Assembly (NCBI RefSeq): GCF_001989455.1
Contig: NZ_CP018346.1
Coordinates: 1,116,001 to 1,180,000 of the forward strand
DNA length: 64,000 nucleotides
Direction of reading: 5' to 3'
Origin: Prochlorococcus sp. RS04
Lineage (GTDB): Bacteria; Cyanobacteriota; Cyanobacteriia; PCC-6307; Cyanobiaceae
How positions within the stretch are numbered: the first letter of the stretch is position 1; each line of letters starts with the position of its first letter. Position numbers and translations under genes: made by a program. Below the pieces are notes generated by a model. The model did not search any database. It saw nothing but the letters and a program-made list of their open reading frames with translations, and had not been told where the DNA came from. Shown piece by piece: positions 41,378 to 50,694 of the stretch.

Positions 41378-41586
41378 TTTACTTTATTAAAAATAAATTC
41401 TAGCTATCTCATGAACAAAAAAATGAGTAATAAATACTTATTTTTTGCTAAGCTTTATGGGTAATTTGCTAGTTATCTTGTAAAAAATAAATAAGGTTTA
41501 TCTTTATTTAAATTTTAAAAATAAGTAATTGTACAGCTGTCAAAGAATGAATAACTAATAATGATGAAAATAGTAAAAAATTTTTC

Positions 41587-41910
41587 ATGAAGAAAATTAT
41601 AAATAAAAAAAATAATAAAAATGAACCATGGTTTAAATGGTTAACTAGAGAACTTAATTCTTATGAAGCTTTTAAGGATTTCGAATCAGGAAAGAATCCA
41701 CGACATGTTGCAGAGGATTTTATTTCTAGAAATAGTATTGCTATTTCTGAAGTTTTCGAAGATTTTGATGAAGAAGATAAAGATACACTAGATCAGTTTC
41801 TTAAATTAACAGAATGCGAGATGCATGTGTTTAGAATTCTTGAAAAACAAATAGGGTTAAGAAACAAGGTAAGATTTGTAGATTTTAAAAATAAAAAAAT
41901 GAAGAGTTAA
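41587..41910 (+). CDS. Hypothetical protein, paralogue of 52226 gene
   Basis: A 107-residue soluble protein. It shares with the 52226 product the order W-x-W-x3-E, G-x2-P-x2-(V/I)-A-E-x-F, and L-x-(L)-(T/S)-E-x-E-x-H-(V/I)-x-(R/K). The basic N-terminal 13 residues are unique. The family is unknown. Predicted mostly helical. Confidence 0.65.
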   Translation: MKKIINKKNNKNEPWFKWLTRELNSYEAFKDFESGKNPRHVAEDFISRNSIAISEVFEDFDEEDKDTLDQFLKLTECEMHVFRILEKQIGLRNKVRFVDFKNKKMKS

Positions 41911-41913
41911 TTT

Positions 41914-42249
41914 CTATATAAGTTTATTGTTCCCATTACCTTTCTTACCAAATCCTAGCCAGATGAACCACAAGATCCATCCGAAGATAGGTATTAAATT
42001 AATAAAGATCCATTTCCAATCTTTTCCAAAATCTCTGATTCTTCTTACATCAATAGCTATTTGAGGAATTATACAAACTATTCCATAAGCATTGAATCCA
42101 AAAGTTTTTAGAAATATTGGGATAGTTAGGATAGAAATTATAAGATTTGCTAATTGAACTAACCACCAGTCTGATCGAGATGTATATCCTTTGAAATCTG
42201 TAGCTTTAATCCAAAACTCTTTATATGCGTTTAAAAAGTCATTAAACAT
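41914..42249 (-). CDS. DUF805 membrane protein
   Basis: 111 residues with the DUF805 pattern: an N-terminal F-x-N-x-x-x-W segment (KEFWIKATDFKGYTSRSDWW), helices near 28-75, then RRIRDFGKDWKWI and a last helix IPIFGWILWFIWLGF. Function of the family is unknown. Confidence 0.85.
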   Translation of the reverse strand: MFNDFLNAYKEFWIKATDFKGYTSRSDWWLVQLANLIISILTIPIFLKTFGFNAYGIVCIIPQIAIDVRRIRDFGKDWKWIFINLIPIFGWILWFIWLGFGKKGNGNNKLI

Positions 42250-42314
42250 AAATTAAAAATTCAAAGAATCTAACATTATCAATTTAATCTTCAATTTATC
42301 AAAATATTATTTAT

Positions 42315-42482
42315 TTACTTAATAGGATCAAATAAATTCATATCATTTGAATCTTGTTTTGTGATCTCATCTTGATTTGGTAATGAACAGAATCCGTCTT
42401 TGCAAATCATCTTTTCTTTTGCAATACTTGAAGTCTCAGAGAATATATTTTTGTTATTGTTATTTGAAGATTCTTTAAGCAT
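42315..42482 (-). CDS. 55-residue hypothetical protein
   Basis: Begins MLKESSNNNNKNIFSETSS, asparagine and serine rich, with KMICKDGFCSLPNQ in the middle. Low complexity suggests it is disordered. Function unknown. Confidence 0.5.
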   Translation of the reverse strand: MLKESSNNNNKNIFSETSSIAKEKMICKDGFCSLPNQDEITKQDSNDMNLFDPIK

Positions 42483-42559
42483 TTATATAAAAAATTAAAT
42501 CCAATATTAAATTAATAACTCAATTTATTTTTATAAGCAACAAAATTAATATTAATTAT

Positions 42560-42655
42560 TTATTTTTTTTGATTTGGCAAGTCTCTCCAAAATAGCGCCA
42601 TTATATAAATGAATAAAGATATAGAACAAATATAAAGTAAAGAATTAAGATGCAT
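42560..42655 (-). CDS. 31-residue membrane peptide
   Basis: Begins MHLNSLLYICSISLFIYIM, one helix, ending FWRDLPNQKK. Tentative small membrane protein. Confidence 0.45.
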   Translation of the reverse strand: MHLNSLLYICSISLFIYIMALFWRDLPNQKK

Positions 42656-42766
42656 TTTTATTTTTAAAGTAATTAGTAGAAGAGCTCCGTCACAATAAAA
42701 AACAAATATGAATTTGTAATTGTTTAACTTGGTAATCTTTCAAATTCTAGTATTTATTTAAGTTTT

Positions 42767-42907
42767 TTACGATTTATCCTTATTTATATCTATTAAAGCT
42801 TTTCTACCTTCTTTAAGGGTTCTCAAGACAAGCCAAGACAGAGAAGAAACTATAAGAATCGTAAGTGTAATTAGGGAAATATAAGTTATATCAATATTGT
42901 TAATCAA
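42767..42907 (-). CDS. 46-residue membrane protein
   Basis: TTG start; one helix (YISLITLTILIVSSLSWLVL) followed by a basic RTLKEGRKALIDINKDKS tail. Function unknown; layout resembles small photosynthetic subunits but none is matched. Confidence 0.5.
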   Translation of the reverse strand: MINNIDITYISLITLTILIVSSLSWLVLRTLKEGRKALIDINKDKS

Positions 42908-42953
42908 TTTACTGAAATTTTTTCAGAGATTATAATTTAAAATCTAAAAAGTT

Positions 42954-43136
42954 TCAAACGTCTGATTTAGAGTAAGCAGGTATTAACATTCCACCATCTT
43001 GATCGTCATTATTGTCATCATCAAACCCACCCCCCAGAAGTAATTCAATAATTACAAGTACAGCTACTGGGTAAAGGCACCACATTATTGCAGCAAAAGG
43101 ACTTACTGAGGAAGAAGCTGAGTAAAATTCTGTCAT
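42954..43136 (-). CDS. 60-residue membrane protein with acidic DDQDGG tail
   Basis: One membrane helix (FAAIMWCLYPVAVLVIIELL) then the acidic FDDDNNDDQDGGMLIPAY. The 44273 protein shares helix-plus-DDDDQDGGKLI. Acidic tails at this position could bind cations. Function unknown. Confidence 0.65.
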   Translation of the reverse strand: MTEFYSASSSVSPFAAIMWCLYPVAVLVIIELLLGGGFDDDNNDDQDGGMLIPAYSKSDV

Positions 43137-43421
43137 GAACTGATATTAATCTAAAGAAACAACAATTGTGGATCTTCTGGGGAGTGTTTTATTCAATATT
43201 TCTATAAATATTTTTTAAAAACTTTTCTCTTTAGCACAAGTAGATCTTTGTTATATATTGATATTTTTATTCTTAAAATCAATTTGAATAATAATTTTTT
43301 TTGAACCTACCAAGAAACTAATAATGACATAATGAATCGCGTGATTGTTATTTTTTATACTTAACAATAATTGTACAATTTTGATTCAAAAACTATTATT
43401 TATCTTGATTTTATAAATTCT

Positions 43422-43553
43422 ATGTTTTCTTTCACTTTTGATCCTTTGGCTGCGATATTTGGTATATCAGGAATTGTAGGCTTCTTTTTTTTCGTTTCTG
43501 CTGCTAAGGGAACTTCCAGTATCAATACAAAACCAAAAAAGGAATTAGATTAG
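43422..43553 (+). CDS. 43-residue membrane protein
   Basis: The ATG at 43422 is preferred to an upstream TTG at 43371. Begins MFSFTFDPLAAIFGISGIVG, one helix, and ends with basic TKPKKELD. Function unknown. Confidence 0.55.
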   Translation: MFSFTFDPLAAIFGISGIVGFFFFVSAAKGTSSINTKPKKELD

Positions 43554-43616
43554 ATCTTATTGTCCAAGAAAACTAAATTGAAATTTTAAATTTAGTATTT
43601 AAAGGCTTTTTAATTA

Positions 43617-43787
43617 TTACTTATTCCATTGTTTAGAAATAAATTCAAGAAAATCTTTTAGATCCTCTTCGGGACAATTTGTTTGTTTTTGTAAATCAAT
43701 GCAAATTTGCTTAATATTTTCAAAAGCCTTTTTTACTATTTCGTTTTTTTCAATAACCTCAAAATATTCTTGATCAGTAAAAGGCAT
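43617..43787 (-). CDS. 56-residue helical hypothetical protein
   Basis: Begins MPFTDQEYFEVIEKNEIVKK with QICIDLQKQTNCPEEDL in the centre and a terminal FLEFISKQWNK. Soluble and helical with two cysteines. Function unknown. Confidence 0.6.
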   Translation of the reverse strand: MPFTDQEYFEVIEKNEIVKKAFENIKQICIDLQKQTNCPEEDLKDFLEFISKQWNK

Positions 43788-43877
43788 AATATTAGTTTCC
43801 TTCTTGAAATTATTTATTAATCATATTTTATCTACATTGACTTAACAGTAAAGAAGAAAAAATCATTTTTTTTAAAT

Positions 43878-44153
43878 TTAGCTACCCAATCGATAATGTT
43901 TTTTAATACTTTTGGTTACTTCCCATTCGCAGTTAAGTCCAGCAGGAAACTCAACTAGATCTCCAGCTTTAATCACGTAAATGTCACCGTTTTGGGTACT
44001 TATTTTCGCTTGACCTTCAATAATTAAGCAAATTTCCTTATCGTCGTAATTCCATTGAAATTTGCTTGGCTCACATTCCCAAATAGGCCAACTTTTTATT
44101 CCATACTGAATTATAACGCTTGCACTACAGGGGGAAGTTATTAGAACTTTCAC
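43878..44153 (-). CDS. Cupin protein (DUF861 type)
   Basis: A 91-residue cupin with GTG start. Signs are IKSWPIWECEPSKFQWNYDD, EICLIIEGQAKI and VIKAGDLVEFPAGLNCEWEV, matching the small Cupin_3/DUF861 group that includes ureidoglycine aminohydrolase-like proteins. The histidine ligands are mostly replaced, so catalysis is doubtful. Confidence 0.8.
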   Translation of the reverse strand: MKVLITSPCSASVIIQYGIKSWPIWECEPSKFQWNYDDKEICLIIEGQAKISTQNGDIYVIKAGDLVEFPAGLNCEWEVTKSIKKHYRLGS

Positions 44154-44272
44154 GAAATAGTTCGGATGTGTTTTTTCATTTTACAAATAAAAGAAATATT
44201 TATTTTCGAGAATGTGTATTTCTTTACTGTCTTTTATTTTTTTTCGTCTATCATAAAAAAAATTTCTAATTT

Positions 44273-44407
44273 ATGGATGAGCTTTCTGTATTGTCAATTT
44301 CGCTATCTATAGCTTCTTTAGGAATATTTTTTTTATTTTTCGCTTCAAATGATGATGATGATCAAGATGGAGGTAAGTTGATTAAATCATTAGAAAGAAT
44401 TAATTAA
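44273..44407 (+). CDS. 44-residue membrane protein with DDDDQDGG
   Basis: Begins MDELSVLSISLSIASLGIFF, one helix, then NDDDDQDGGKLIKSLERIN. Shares the acidic tail with the 42954 protein. Function unknown. Confidence 0.6.
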   Translation: MDELSVLSISLSIASLGIFFLFFASNDDDDQDGGKLIKSLERIN

Positions 44408-44409
44408 TT

Positions 44410-44526
44410 TCAAGTAAATAAAACATTTAATAGAGATTTATAACCTATGAAGCCTGCATAAATGCAGCTTAAAAAAATAACATAAACTTCAAATGTTCCG
44501 AGTCTTTTTTTCTTTAATGTTTTCAT
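44410..44526 (-). CDS. 38-residue membrane peptide
   Basis: Begins MKTLKKKRLGTFEVYVIFLS with one helix and ends YKSLLNVLFT. It converges with the 44273 gene with two bases between stops. Function unknown. Confidence 0.5.
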   Translation of the reverse strand: MKTLKKKRLGTFEVYVIFLSCIYAGFIGYKSLLNVLFT

Positions 44527-44602
44527 TTTTTGAGTGTTTATAGGCTAATTTTATTTAATTTGATTTTTATTAACATGAGTATTTTTTACATTAACTAAGA
44601 GA

Positions 44603-45475
44603 TTAAAGAATTATTAATGTCAAGCCAAAAAATAAAAAACAAGTAAAAAATATTATTTTTTTGGTAATTTCTCTTTCCTCAGTCTTAGCAAAAAATAAGG
44701 AAATTACTGGAGATATGCTTAATAAAGCCCATCCTACTCCTATAGGAAGGGTTTTAAACACAACTTGTTGTAGAAATATTCCTATATTTGTTCCAAGAAG
44801 TATTGAAATAAAAAATCTTTTTTGTTGTTTTTTGTCTTTGGTTTTTAAGAAAAAATTAATCTTAAATCCTTTTAGACTAATTAAAAAAATTATTGCACCT
44901 AATAATCTTATTTCAGTTGTAAGGAAAGGAGATAAATTGCTTTGAAGGAAAACCATCCTTGATAAAAGACCTCCAAGAACAGCACATAAAACTGATAAAA
45001 AAGGAAAAGCAAAAATCTTAAGGTTATTTTTTTTTGAGGAAGAGGAGTTTTCCTCTTTAAAATCGTTACCTTTTCTGAGAATTATGAATAGCGAAATCGT
45101 TACTATAATTATTCCAAACCATGATTTAGTTGTTAAATTTTCATTAATAAAAAATTCCCCTGATAAAGCTGCGATTAAAGGAGAAAGAGTTTCTATAGAT
45201 AAAGTTTTTCTTGTGCCAATTGTTTTTAGTGAATTTAAATAGAAAGTATCACCTAAACCAATACCTATTATTCCACTAATTAGTAGGATAAATATGTTTT
45301 TTAATTCAGTTGTAGAACTTAGAGTGGTAAAAGCAGGTATAAAAATTAAAAAAGCTATTATATTTTTTATTAAATTAATATCTATTGATTTATATTTTTG
45401 AGTTTGTGAGCGCCAAATAAAACATGCATATGTCCAAGATGTAGCAGCTCCAAAAGCAGAAAGGATTCCAATCAA
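44603..45475 (-). CDS. EamA/DMT-family transporter
   Basis: A 290-residue protein with about ten membrane helices arranged as two EamA repeats. Each repeat contains the typical GIGLGDTFYLNSLKTIG and VGWALLSISPVISLFFA segments before its last helix. Such transporters export or import metabolites. Substrate unknown. Confidence 0.88.
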   Translation of the reverse strand: MIGILSAFGAATSWTYACFIWRSQTQKYKSIDINLIKNIIAFLIFIPAFTTLSSTTELKNIFILLISGIIGIGLGDTFYLNSLKTIGTRKTLSIETLSPLIAALSGEFFINENLTTKSWFGIIIVTISLFIILRKGNDFKEENSSSSKKNNLKIFAFPFLSVLCAVLGGLLSRMVFLQSNLSPFLTTEIRLLGAIIFLISLKGFKINFFLKTKDKKQQKRFFISILLGTNIGIFLQQVVFKTLPIGVGWALLSISPVISLFFAKTEEREITKKIIFFTCFLFFGLTLIIL

Positions 45476-45496
45476 AACGAATAATTTTTAAAAATT

Positions 45497-45595
45497 TTAT
45501 TTTATAAATTGACTAAATGCTAAAAAGAATACATAAATAAGAATCAAAATCCCTGGAAAGTACTGAATTAGTGATTTGAAATTATTTTTTTTCAT
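45497..45595 (-). CDS. 32-residue membrane peptide
   Basis: Begins MKKNNFKSLIQYFPGILILI, one helix, ending FLAFSQFIK. Tentative. Confidence 0.45.
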   Translation of the reverse strand: MKKNNFKSLIQYFPGILILIYVFFLAFSQFIK

Positions 45596-45613
45596 GTTTC
45601 TAAAATAGTTTAT

Positions 45614-45850
45614 TTAAACAGTTTTTTTATTAGTAGGGTACAAACTCTCTAACTTCTTTCTTCTTTGAACTTTCGCATTAATTCTTTCTTCTTTTTCTTT
45701 TTTCTTGATCTCATCATTTATCTTATTTTGTCTATATCCAAACCAAAGTAAAACCCAAATAACAGAAGTTATTAAAAGAAGAGCAGTATATTGACCAGTC
45801 ATAGGAAAACTGGCCTCAGAATATTTAACGTAAGAAAATAACAGACTCAT
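45614..45850 (-). CDS. Membrane protein with basic tail (SLYPxxK family)
   Basis: 78 residues from the first ATG; an internal start at residue 17 (MTGQYTALLLITSVIWVLL) is possible. One membrane helix then a lysine-rich coil ending RRKKLESLYPTNKK. A similar ending, RKRLELINSLYPKK, occurs in the 56386 protein. Function unknown. Confidence 0.65.
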   Translation of the reverse strand: MSLLFSYVKYSEASFPMTGQYTALLLITSVIWVLLWFGYRQNKINDEIKKKEKEERINAKVQRRKKLESLYPTNKKTV

Positions 45851-46035
45851 TTAATTAACTTAAAGCATAAAAATAACGACTGTGTTGATTTTTCTAGAAA
45901 TTTAAAAATTAGCGAATCGTAGCTATTTATTATGTAGTTTTAAAGTTTTATATTTATTTTTTTATGGTTTTTTGACTAATTTTTCTTTATAACTACTTGC
46001 TATTATCAGATTGAGGCATATTAAATAATAAGTTT

Positions 46036-47280
46036 GTGGAACCTTTTGATTTAGCAGTTGTTGGAGGCGGTGCAGCCGGTTTTATGACAGCAATAACTGC
46101 TGCTGAAAATGGAGTAAAAAGAATAATAATTCTTGAAGGAACTTCAAAACTTATGGAGAAAGTAAGGATTAGTGGAGGGGGAAGATGTAATGTCACTAAT
46201 GCAACATGGATACCGAATGAACTAATTGAGAATTATCCCAGAGGTGGAATTCAGCTCTTGGAATCATTTAATCGTTTTGCTGCTGGAGATGTATACGATT
46301 GGTTTGAGAAAAAAGGTTTAAAATTAAAAATTGAGGAAGATCTAAGAGTATTTCCAGTGTCTAATTCTTCTTCAGATGTTATTGATTGTTTGAGAAAAAG
46401 TGCTTTATCAAAAAACGTAGAGATACTAACAAAATTTTTTGTAAAAGAAATTGCAAAAACTCCAGATAATATATTCAATATTTTTAGTCTTAAAAAAGCA
46501 AAGGTAACTGCAAAAAATATTATTCTTTCAACTGGAGGTAATCCAAGCGGATATAAATTAGCTCAAAATCTTGGACACACCATTGTTAAACCTGTACCAT
46601 CGCTTTTTACTTTTTCCACAAAAGAACCAAATTTGGATGAATGTAGTGGGGTATCGATAAGGGGCATAGATATAGAAATTAATTTAAATAATAAGAATTT
46701 TCGAAATAGAGGCGATTTACTAATAACGCATTGGGGGTTTAGTGGGCCAGCTGTATTAAAACTTTCATCAATTGCAGCAAGGGAACTTTATAGTCAAAAA
46801 TATAAATTTAATTTAATCATTAAATGGTCTTCTTTCAGTTATGAGGAGTTAAAAGAAAAAATTAATTATTTAAGATTAAATAAAGGCAAGGTGAATCTTA
46901 TTAATAGTAGACCTGTTCCACTATTAACAAAAAGATTATGGATTTTTTTATTAAAGAAAATAGGTATTGATGAAGAGAAAAAGTGGGCTGATTTACTGGC
47001 GGATGAAAGAGAGAAAATGATAAATACCTTAATGAGGGATAAATATAAAATTTCGGGTAAAGGTCCATTTGGAGAGGAATTTGTTACTTCCGGAGGCGTA
47101 AAAATTAATGAGGTTAATTTTAAAAGTATGGAGAGCTTAATTTGTCCAGGGTTATTTTTTTCTGGAGAAGTTTTGGATGTTGATGGGATCACTGGTGGAT
47201 TTAATTTTCAACATTGTTGGACAAGTGGATGGATCGCTGGGATGGCAGTCTCAAAGTTAAATCAATCAATAATAAATTAA
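46036..47280 (+). CDS. HI0933/BaiN-family flavoprotein
   Basis: A 414-residue FAD-binding protein with GTG start. The dinucleotide motif LAVVGGGAAGFMTA, RISGGGRCNVTN and a terminal LDVDGITGGFNFQHCWTSGW define the HI0933 group. Related enzymes reduce double bonds or act on tRNA-linked chemistry; the reaction here is unknown. Confidence 0.9.
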   Translation: MEPFDLAVVGGGAAGFMTAITAAENGVKRIIILEGTSKLMEKVRISGGGRCNVTNATWIPNELIENYPRGGIQLLESFNRFAAGDVYDWFEKKGLKLKIEEDLRVFPVSNSSSDVIDCLRKSALSKNVEILTKFFVKEIAKTPDNIFNIFSLKKAKVTAKNIILSTGGNPSGYKLAQNLGHTIVKPVPSLFTFSTKEPNLDECSGVSIRGIDIEINLNNKNFRNRGDLLITHWGFSGPAVLKLSSIAARELYSQKYKFNLIIKWSSFSYEELKEKINYLRLNKGKVNLINSRPVPLLTKRLWIFLLKKIGIDEEKKWADLLADEREKMINTLMRDKYKISGKGPFGEEFVTSGGVKINEVNFKSMESLICPGLFFSGEVLDVDGITGGFNFQHCWTSGWIAGMAVSKLNQSIIN

Positions 47281-47399
47281 TAAGTAATAAATCAGTAAGT
47301 AACAATTCAATAAGTTTATCTTTTTTTTATTAAGTATTAGAAGGAAAAAGTTTTTTGAAGAAACTTTAATTTTAAAGTTTAAATTATTGGTGAAGATTA

Positions 47400-48149
47400 A
47401 TGCAGAATCTTGTATCAAAAAAAGAAGAAGAGGAAAGAAGATTAAAAGCTTTAGCAGAATATAGGATTTTGGGAACTAAGCCAGAATCATGTTATGACGA
47501 TATTACAAAGATTGCTGCTACAACCTGTAATGTGCCTATTTCTTTAATGACATTGGTAGACAAAGACAAACAATGGTTTAAATCCAAAATAGGACTTCAA
47601 ATATCAGAAACTAGAAGAGATTGGTCTTTTTGTACCCATGCAATAAAAGAAAATAGTCCATTAATTATTCATGATGCTTTCCAAGATGAAAGGTTTATAA
47701 ATAATCCATTGGTAACAGGAGACCCCAAGATTCGTTTTTATGCAGGTTTTCCCCTTAGAAATAGTGATGGTAATAAACTTGGAACTCTTTGCGTAATAGA
47801 CAGAAAGCCTGGAAATCTAACTACACAACAATTCAATATTATGGAATTATTATCCAAGCAAATAGTTTCATTTTTAGAGCTTAGAAAAAAGTCATTGAAC
47901 TTGCTAGATGCTTTGTCTAACTTGCACAAACAGGAAGGTATTTTATCTGTCTGTTCATATTGCAGAGAAGTGAAAAATAAGGAGGGTGATTGGATGCATT
48001 TAGAAAAATATCTTTCGAAAATTAGTGATATTAGATTCAGTCATGGGGTTTGTGATAATTGTATGGAAAAACATTTCCCAGATGTAATCGAAGTATGGAA
48101 TAAAAAGGATTTCTTTGAAGATGGTCAAAAAAGGTTTTTAGAGTCCTAG
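47400..48149 (+). CDS. GAF-domain protein with zinc-type tail
   Basis: 249 residues: a GAF domain at about 20-165 (ICNVP-type core, RRDWSFCTHAI, FYAGFPLRNSDGNKLGTLCV) and a C-terminal CSYCREVKN plus VCDNCMEKHF metal-binding segment. This layout is found in cyanobacterial signalling proteins that lack a kinase. No chromophore cysteine assignment is made. Likely a sensor partner. Confidence 0.85.
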   Translation: MQNLVSKKEEEERRLKALAEYRILGTKPESCYDDITKIAATTCNVPISLMTLVDKDKQWFKSKIGLQISETRRDWSFCTHAIKENSPLIIHDAFQDERFINNPLVTGDPKIRFYAGFPLRNSDGNKLGTLCVIDRKPGNLTTQQFNIMELLSKQIVSFLELRKKSLNLLDALSNLHKQEGILSVCSYCREVKNKEGDWMHLEKYLSKISDIRFSHGVCDNCMEKHFPDVIEVWNKKDFFEDGQKRFLES

Positions 48150-48237
48150 ATTCAATACCTGACTTTTTATTTTTTAATTTATTTTCTAAACAAATTCTTT
48201 ATTTGGTGGTTAGGATTGTATAAATTTTGACTAGAAA

Positions 48238-48723
48238 ATGTTATTAGGAACTTTATTGACAGGTGAAATTGCGAAAAGTGCATTGGTAGCATATGTTCAT
48301 TATTTAGGAATAATATTGTGTTTTGGTTCTCTTTTGTTTGAAAGACTGACTCTCAAAGTAGGTCTTAATAGAAATCAGACGATCTCAATGATAATTGCAG
48401 ATGTGGTTTATGGTTTAGCAGGAGTTGCGATATTAGTTACTGGGATTTTGCGTGTTAAGTATTTTGGTCAAGGAGGTGATTTCTATACAGGCAATCCTGT
48501 GTTTTGGATAAAGGTTTCTCTTTATATTCTTGTGGGATTACTTTCTTTATACCCAACAACAACCTATATCTTATGGGCCATTCCATTAAGTAAGAATAAA
48601 TTACCTGAAATATCTGAAAATCTAGTCAAGAGGTTCAGACTAATCATTACTACTGAATTAGTGGGCTTCGCAACAATACCTTTGTTTGCCACTCTCATGG
48701 CTAGAGGTGTAGGTTTAGGTTGA
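48238..48723 (+). CDS. DUF2214 membrane protein
   Basis: 161 residues, four membrane helices, with the DUF2214 features SALVAYVHYLGIILCFGSLL and IADVVYGLAGVAILVTGILR. Several conserved histidines and arginines hint at haem or redox, but function is unknown. It overlaps the next gene by 4 bases. Confidence 0.85.
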   Translation: MLLGTLLTGEIAKSALVAYVHYLGIILCFGSLLFERLTLKVGLNRNQTISMIIADVVYGLAGVAILVTGILRVKYFGQGGDFYTGNPVFWIKVSLYILVGLLSLYPTTTYILWAIPLSKNKLPEISENLVKRFRLIITTELVGFATIPLFATLMARGVGLG

Positions 48724-49256
48724 ATAATTTATTTCTAGAAAGAGATTGTTTAATAAGTGCAAACAAACTATACAGATGGAGTTTAAGTTATAAGATTTCT
48801 AAATTAAAAAAAGAGATTATCTTTATTGGTTTAAATCCCTCATTATCGGATAGAGTTTTCTTGGACAACACAACAAAAAAGATAATCAAAATTTCGAAAA
48901 ACAATAATTACGGCAAAGTAAAATTAATAAATCTATTTGCTCTGATTTCAAGCAAACCAGAAAAGCTTTTTAAACATAAAAACCCTGTGGGCTATCTAAA
49001 CAATAATCATATTTATAAAAACTTAAAACACTGGTCTGAAAGTGAAAATTGTGATTTATGGTTAGGTTGGGGTAACAAAGGTAAATTTCTAAATAGAAAT
49101 AAAAAAATATCAAAAAAAATAATGCAATATAACTCAATTAGGAAAAATAATTTTAATAATTCTCTTGGACCGCTTTTAATAAAGAAAACAATCAAAGATA
49201 ATCCAATACACCCTCTATACTGTTCTGATAATTCCATCCTTGAATCTTATTTTTAG
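48720..49256 (+). CDS. DUF1643 protein
   Basis: 178 residues from a TTG overlapping the DUF2214 stop. DUF1643 marks are FIGLNPSLSD, KLINLFALISSKPEKL, DLWLGWGNKG and HPLYCSDN. Function unknown. The overlap suggests cotranslation with the membrane protein. Confidence 0.85.
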   Translation: MNNLFLERDCLISANKLYRWSLSYKISKLKKEIIFIGLNPSLSDRVFLDNTTKKIIKISKNNNYGKVKLINLFALISSKPEKLFKHKNPVGYLNNNHIYKNLKHWSESENCDLWLGWGNKGKFLNRNKKISKKIMQYNSIRKNNFNNSLGPLLIKKTIKDNPIHPLYCSDNSILESYF

Positions 49257-49338
49257 GTAGTAAGGCTCAAATGCAAACCAGTATTTTTAGCTATTCCATT
49301 AAATATGTGTTAATTTCTATTTGTTGAGTTAACCTAAT

Positions 49339-49467
49339 ATGAAAATTTCAAAGCAATTAAATAAACTAAAAAACTTGAATGTTGAGGCAGAAAAATGTTC
49401 TACAAGAGAAGAAGCAAAAAAAATAATTAATAAAGCAAATAAAGCACAAAGTAAAATCAACAAATAA
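49339..49467 (+). CDS. 42-residue basic helical peptide
   Basis: Begins MKISKQLNKLKNLNVEAEK with TREEAKKIINKANKAQSK, a single lysine-rich helix. Function unknown. Confidence 0.5.
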   Translation: MKISKQLNKLKNLNVEAEKCSTREEAKKIINKANKAQSKINK

Positions 49468-49548
49468 ATAAAAAGTAATTTCACTTAATTTATAATTTTC
49501 AAAAATATTTAATTTACACAAATACACCATATTTATTTCTTAGTATTT

Positions 49549-50280
49549 ATGTCTTTGAAAATAATTAAAATAAGGAAATCGCACGAAAGATTTAGATCGA
49601 CTAGAGAATGGCTTAATTCGATGCATTCATTTTCTTTCGCAGAGCATAGAGATCCAAAATGGGATAATTTTGGGAAAATTAGAGTTATTAACGAAGATAT
49701 TATTTCTCCTAATGCAGGATTTAATACACATTCTCATGCAAATATGGAAATAATTACTGTCGTAACAAAAGGAGCCATAACTCATAGAGACTCTTTAAAT
49801 AATCTTGGAAAAATTCACAAAGATGAAATACAAGTTATGTCTGCAGGTACTGGAATATCGCATAGCGAGAAGAATGAAGAAAATGAGAACTGTAAGTTGT
49901 TCCAGATTTGGATATACCCTCAAAAAGAAAATATCAAACCTCGATATGATCAAATTTCATTAAATGAAAAGTTGTGGGATAATCTTATATTTAATTACAA
50001 AGACGGTAAAAATAATAAGCTTTTTCTAAATCAGAGTATCTCTTTATGGCGTTGTAAATATAAACCAATTAAAGAAAAAAAATTGCCATTAAAAATCGAT
50101 AAATATAATTGGATACAAATAATAGAAGGTAATCTTTTATTAAAAAGTAAAGACTCTAATTCAAATATATTTCTCGAATCTGGAGATGGTTTGGGTTTTG
50201 AAGTTAATTACTATGATGATGTCTCTATAGATACTGAAAAAGACTTAGATTTTCTTTTGTTTTCGATGCCTTCCTTATAA
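49549..50280 (+). CDS. Pirin-family protein
   Basis: A 243-residue bicupin. The N-terminal cupin carries the metal ligands in NTHSHANMEIITVV and GTGISHSEKNEE. The C-terminal cupin is degenerate, as usual for pirins. Pirin proteins have quercetinase or regulatory roles; here the role is unknown. Confidence 0.9.
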   Translation: MSLKIIKIRKSHERFRSTREWLNSMHSFSFAEHRDPKWDNFGKIRVINEDIISPNAGFNTHSHANMEIITVVTKGAITHRDSLNNLGKIHKDEIQVMSAGTGISHSEKNEENENCKLFQIWIYPQKENIKPRYDQISLNEKLWDNLIFNYKDGKNNKLFLNQSISLWRCKYKPIKEKKLPLKIDKYNWIQIIEGNLLLKSKDSNSNIFLESGDGLGFEVNYYDDVSIDTEKDLDFLLFSMPSL

Positions 50281-50294
50281 TTTATTTGTTATTT

Positions 50295-50609
50295 TTAACC
50301 ATCAACTCCTTTATTAAATGCATTCAAGGCTTGCAAAGCCATATTAAGGTGAACTTCCATAGCACCAAGTGCAATTAAAGAATTTGGTGATTTATCTTTT
50401 AGTAAATTCTCTTTTCTTTTTGATAACTCATTAACTACCTTCTTAGTTGAAGCTTCCCAATTGTTTATTAACTCTTCAAATTCTCTTTTTTCGGGGCTTT
50501 CTATTTCTGCTAATTCATCAGAAAAATGAGCATCCTTTTGTGCCTTAAGCATCAAGTAACTTAATTTTTTATGACTTATTGCTTGAGGTAAATTGTTAGA
50601 TTCACTCAT
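50295..50609 (-). CDS. Conserved-looking hypothetical protein
   Basis: 104 residues, soluble and almost fully helical, beginning MSESNNLPQAISHKKLSYLM. A late segment LIALGAMEVHLNMALQALNA is well ordered. It converges on the pirin gene. Function unknown. Confidence 0.7.
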   Translation of the reverse strand: MSESNNLPQAISHKKLSYLMLKAQKDAHFSDELAEIESPEKREFEELINNWEASTKKVVNELSKRKENLLKDKSPNSLIALGAMEVHLNMALQALNAFNKGVDG

Positions 50610-50694
50610 TGCTAGTAGTTAATTTATAGTCAAAATCTAACTAATTAAGTGAATATTTGCTAGAGGGTAAACGGTTGTGATGACCGACCTGAAA

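Noticed and set aside
46251-47192. Minus-strand frames opposite the HI0933-type gene
   Set aside because: Shadow frames of a well-supported long gene.
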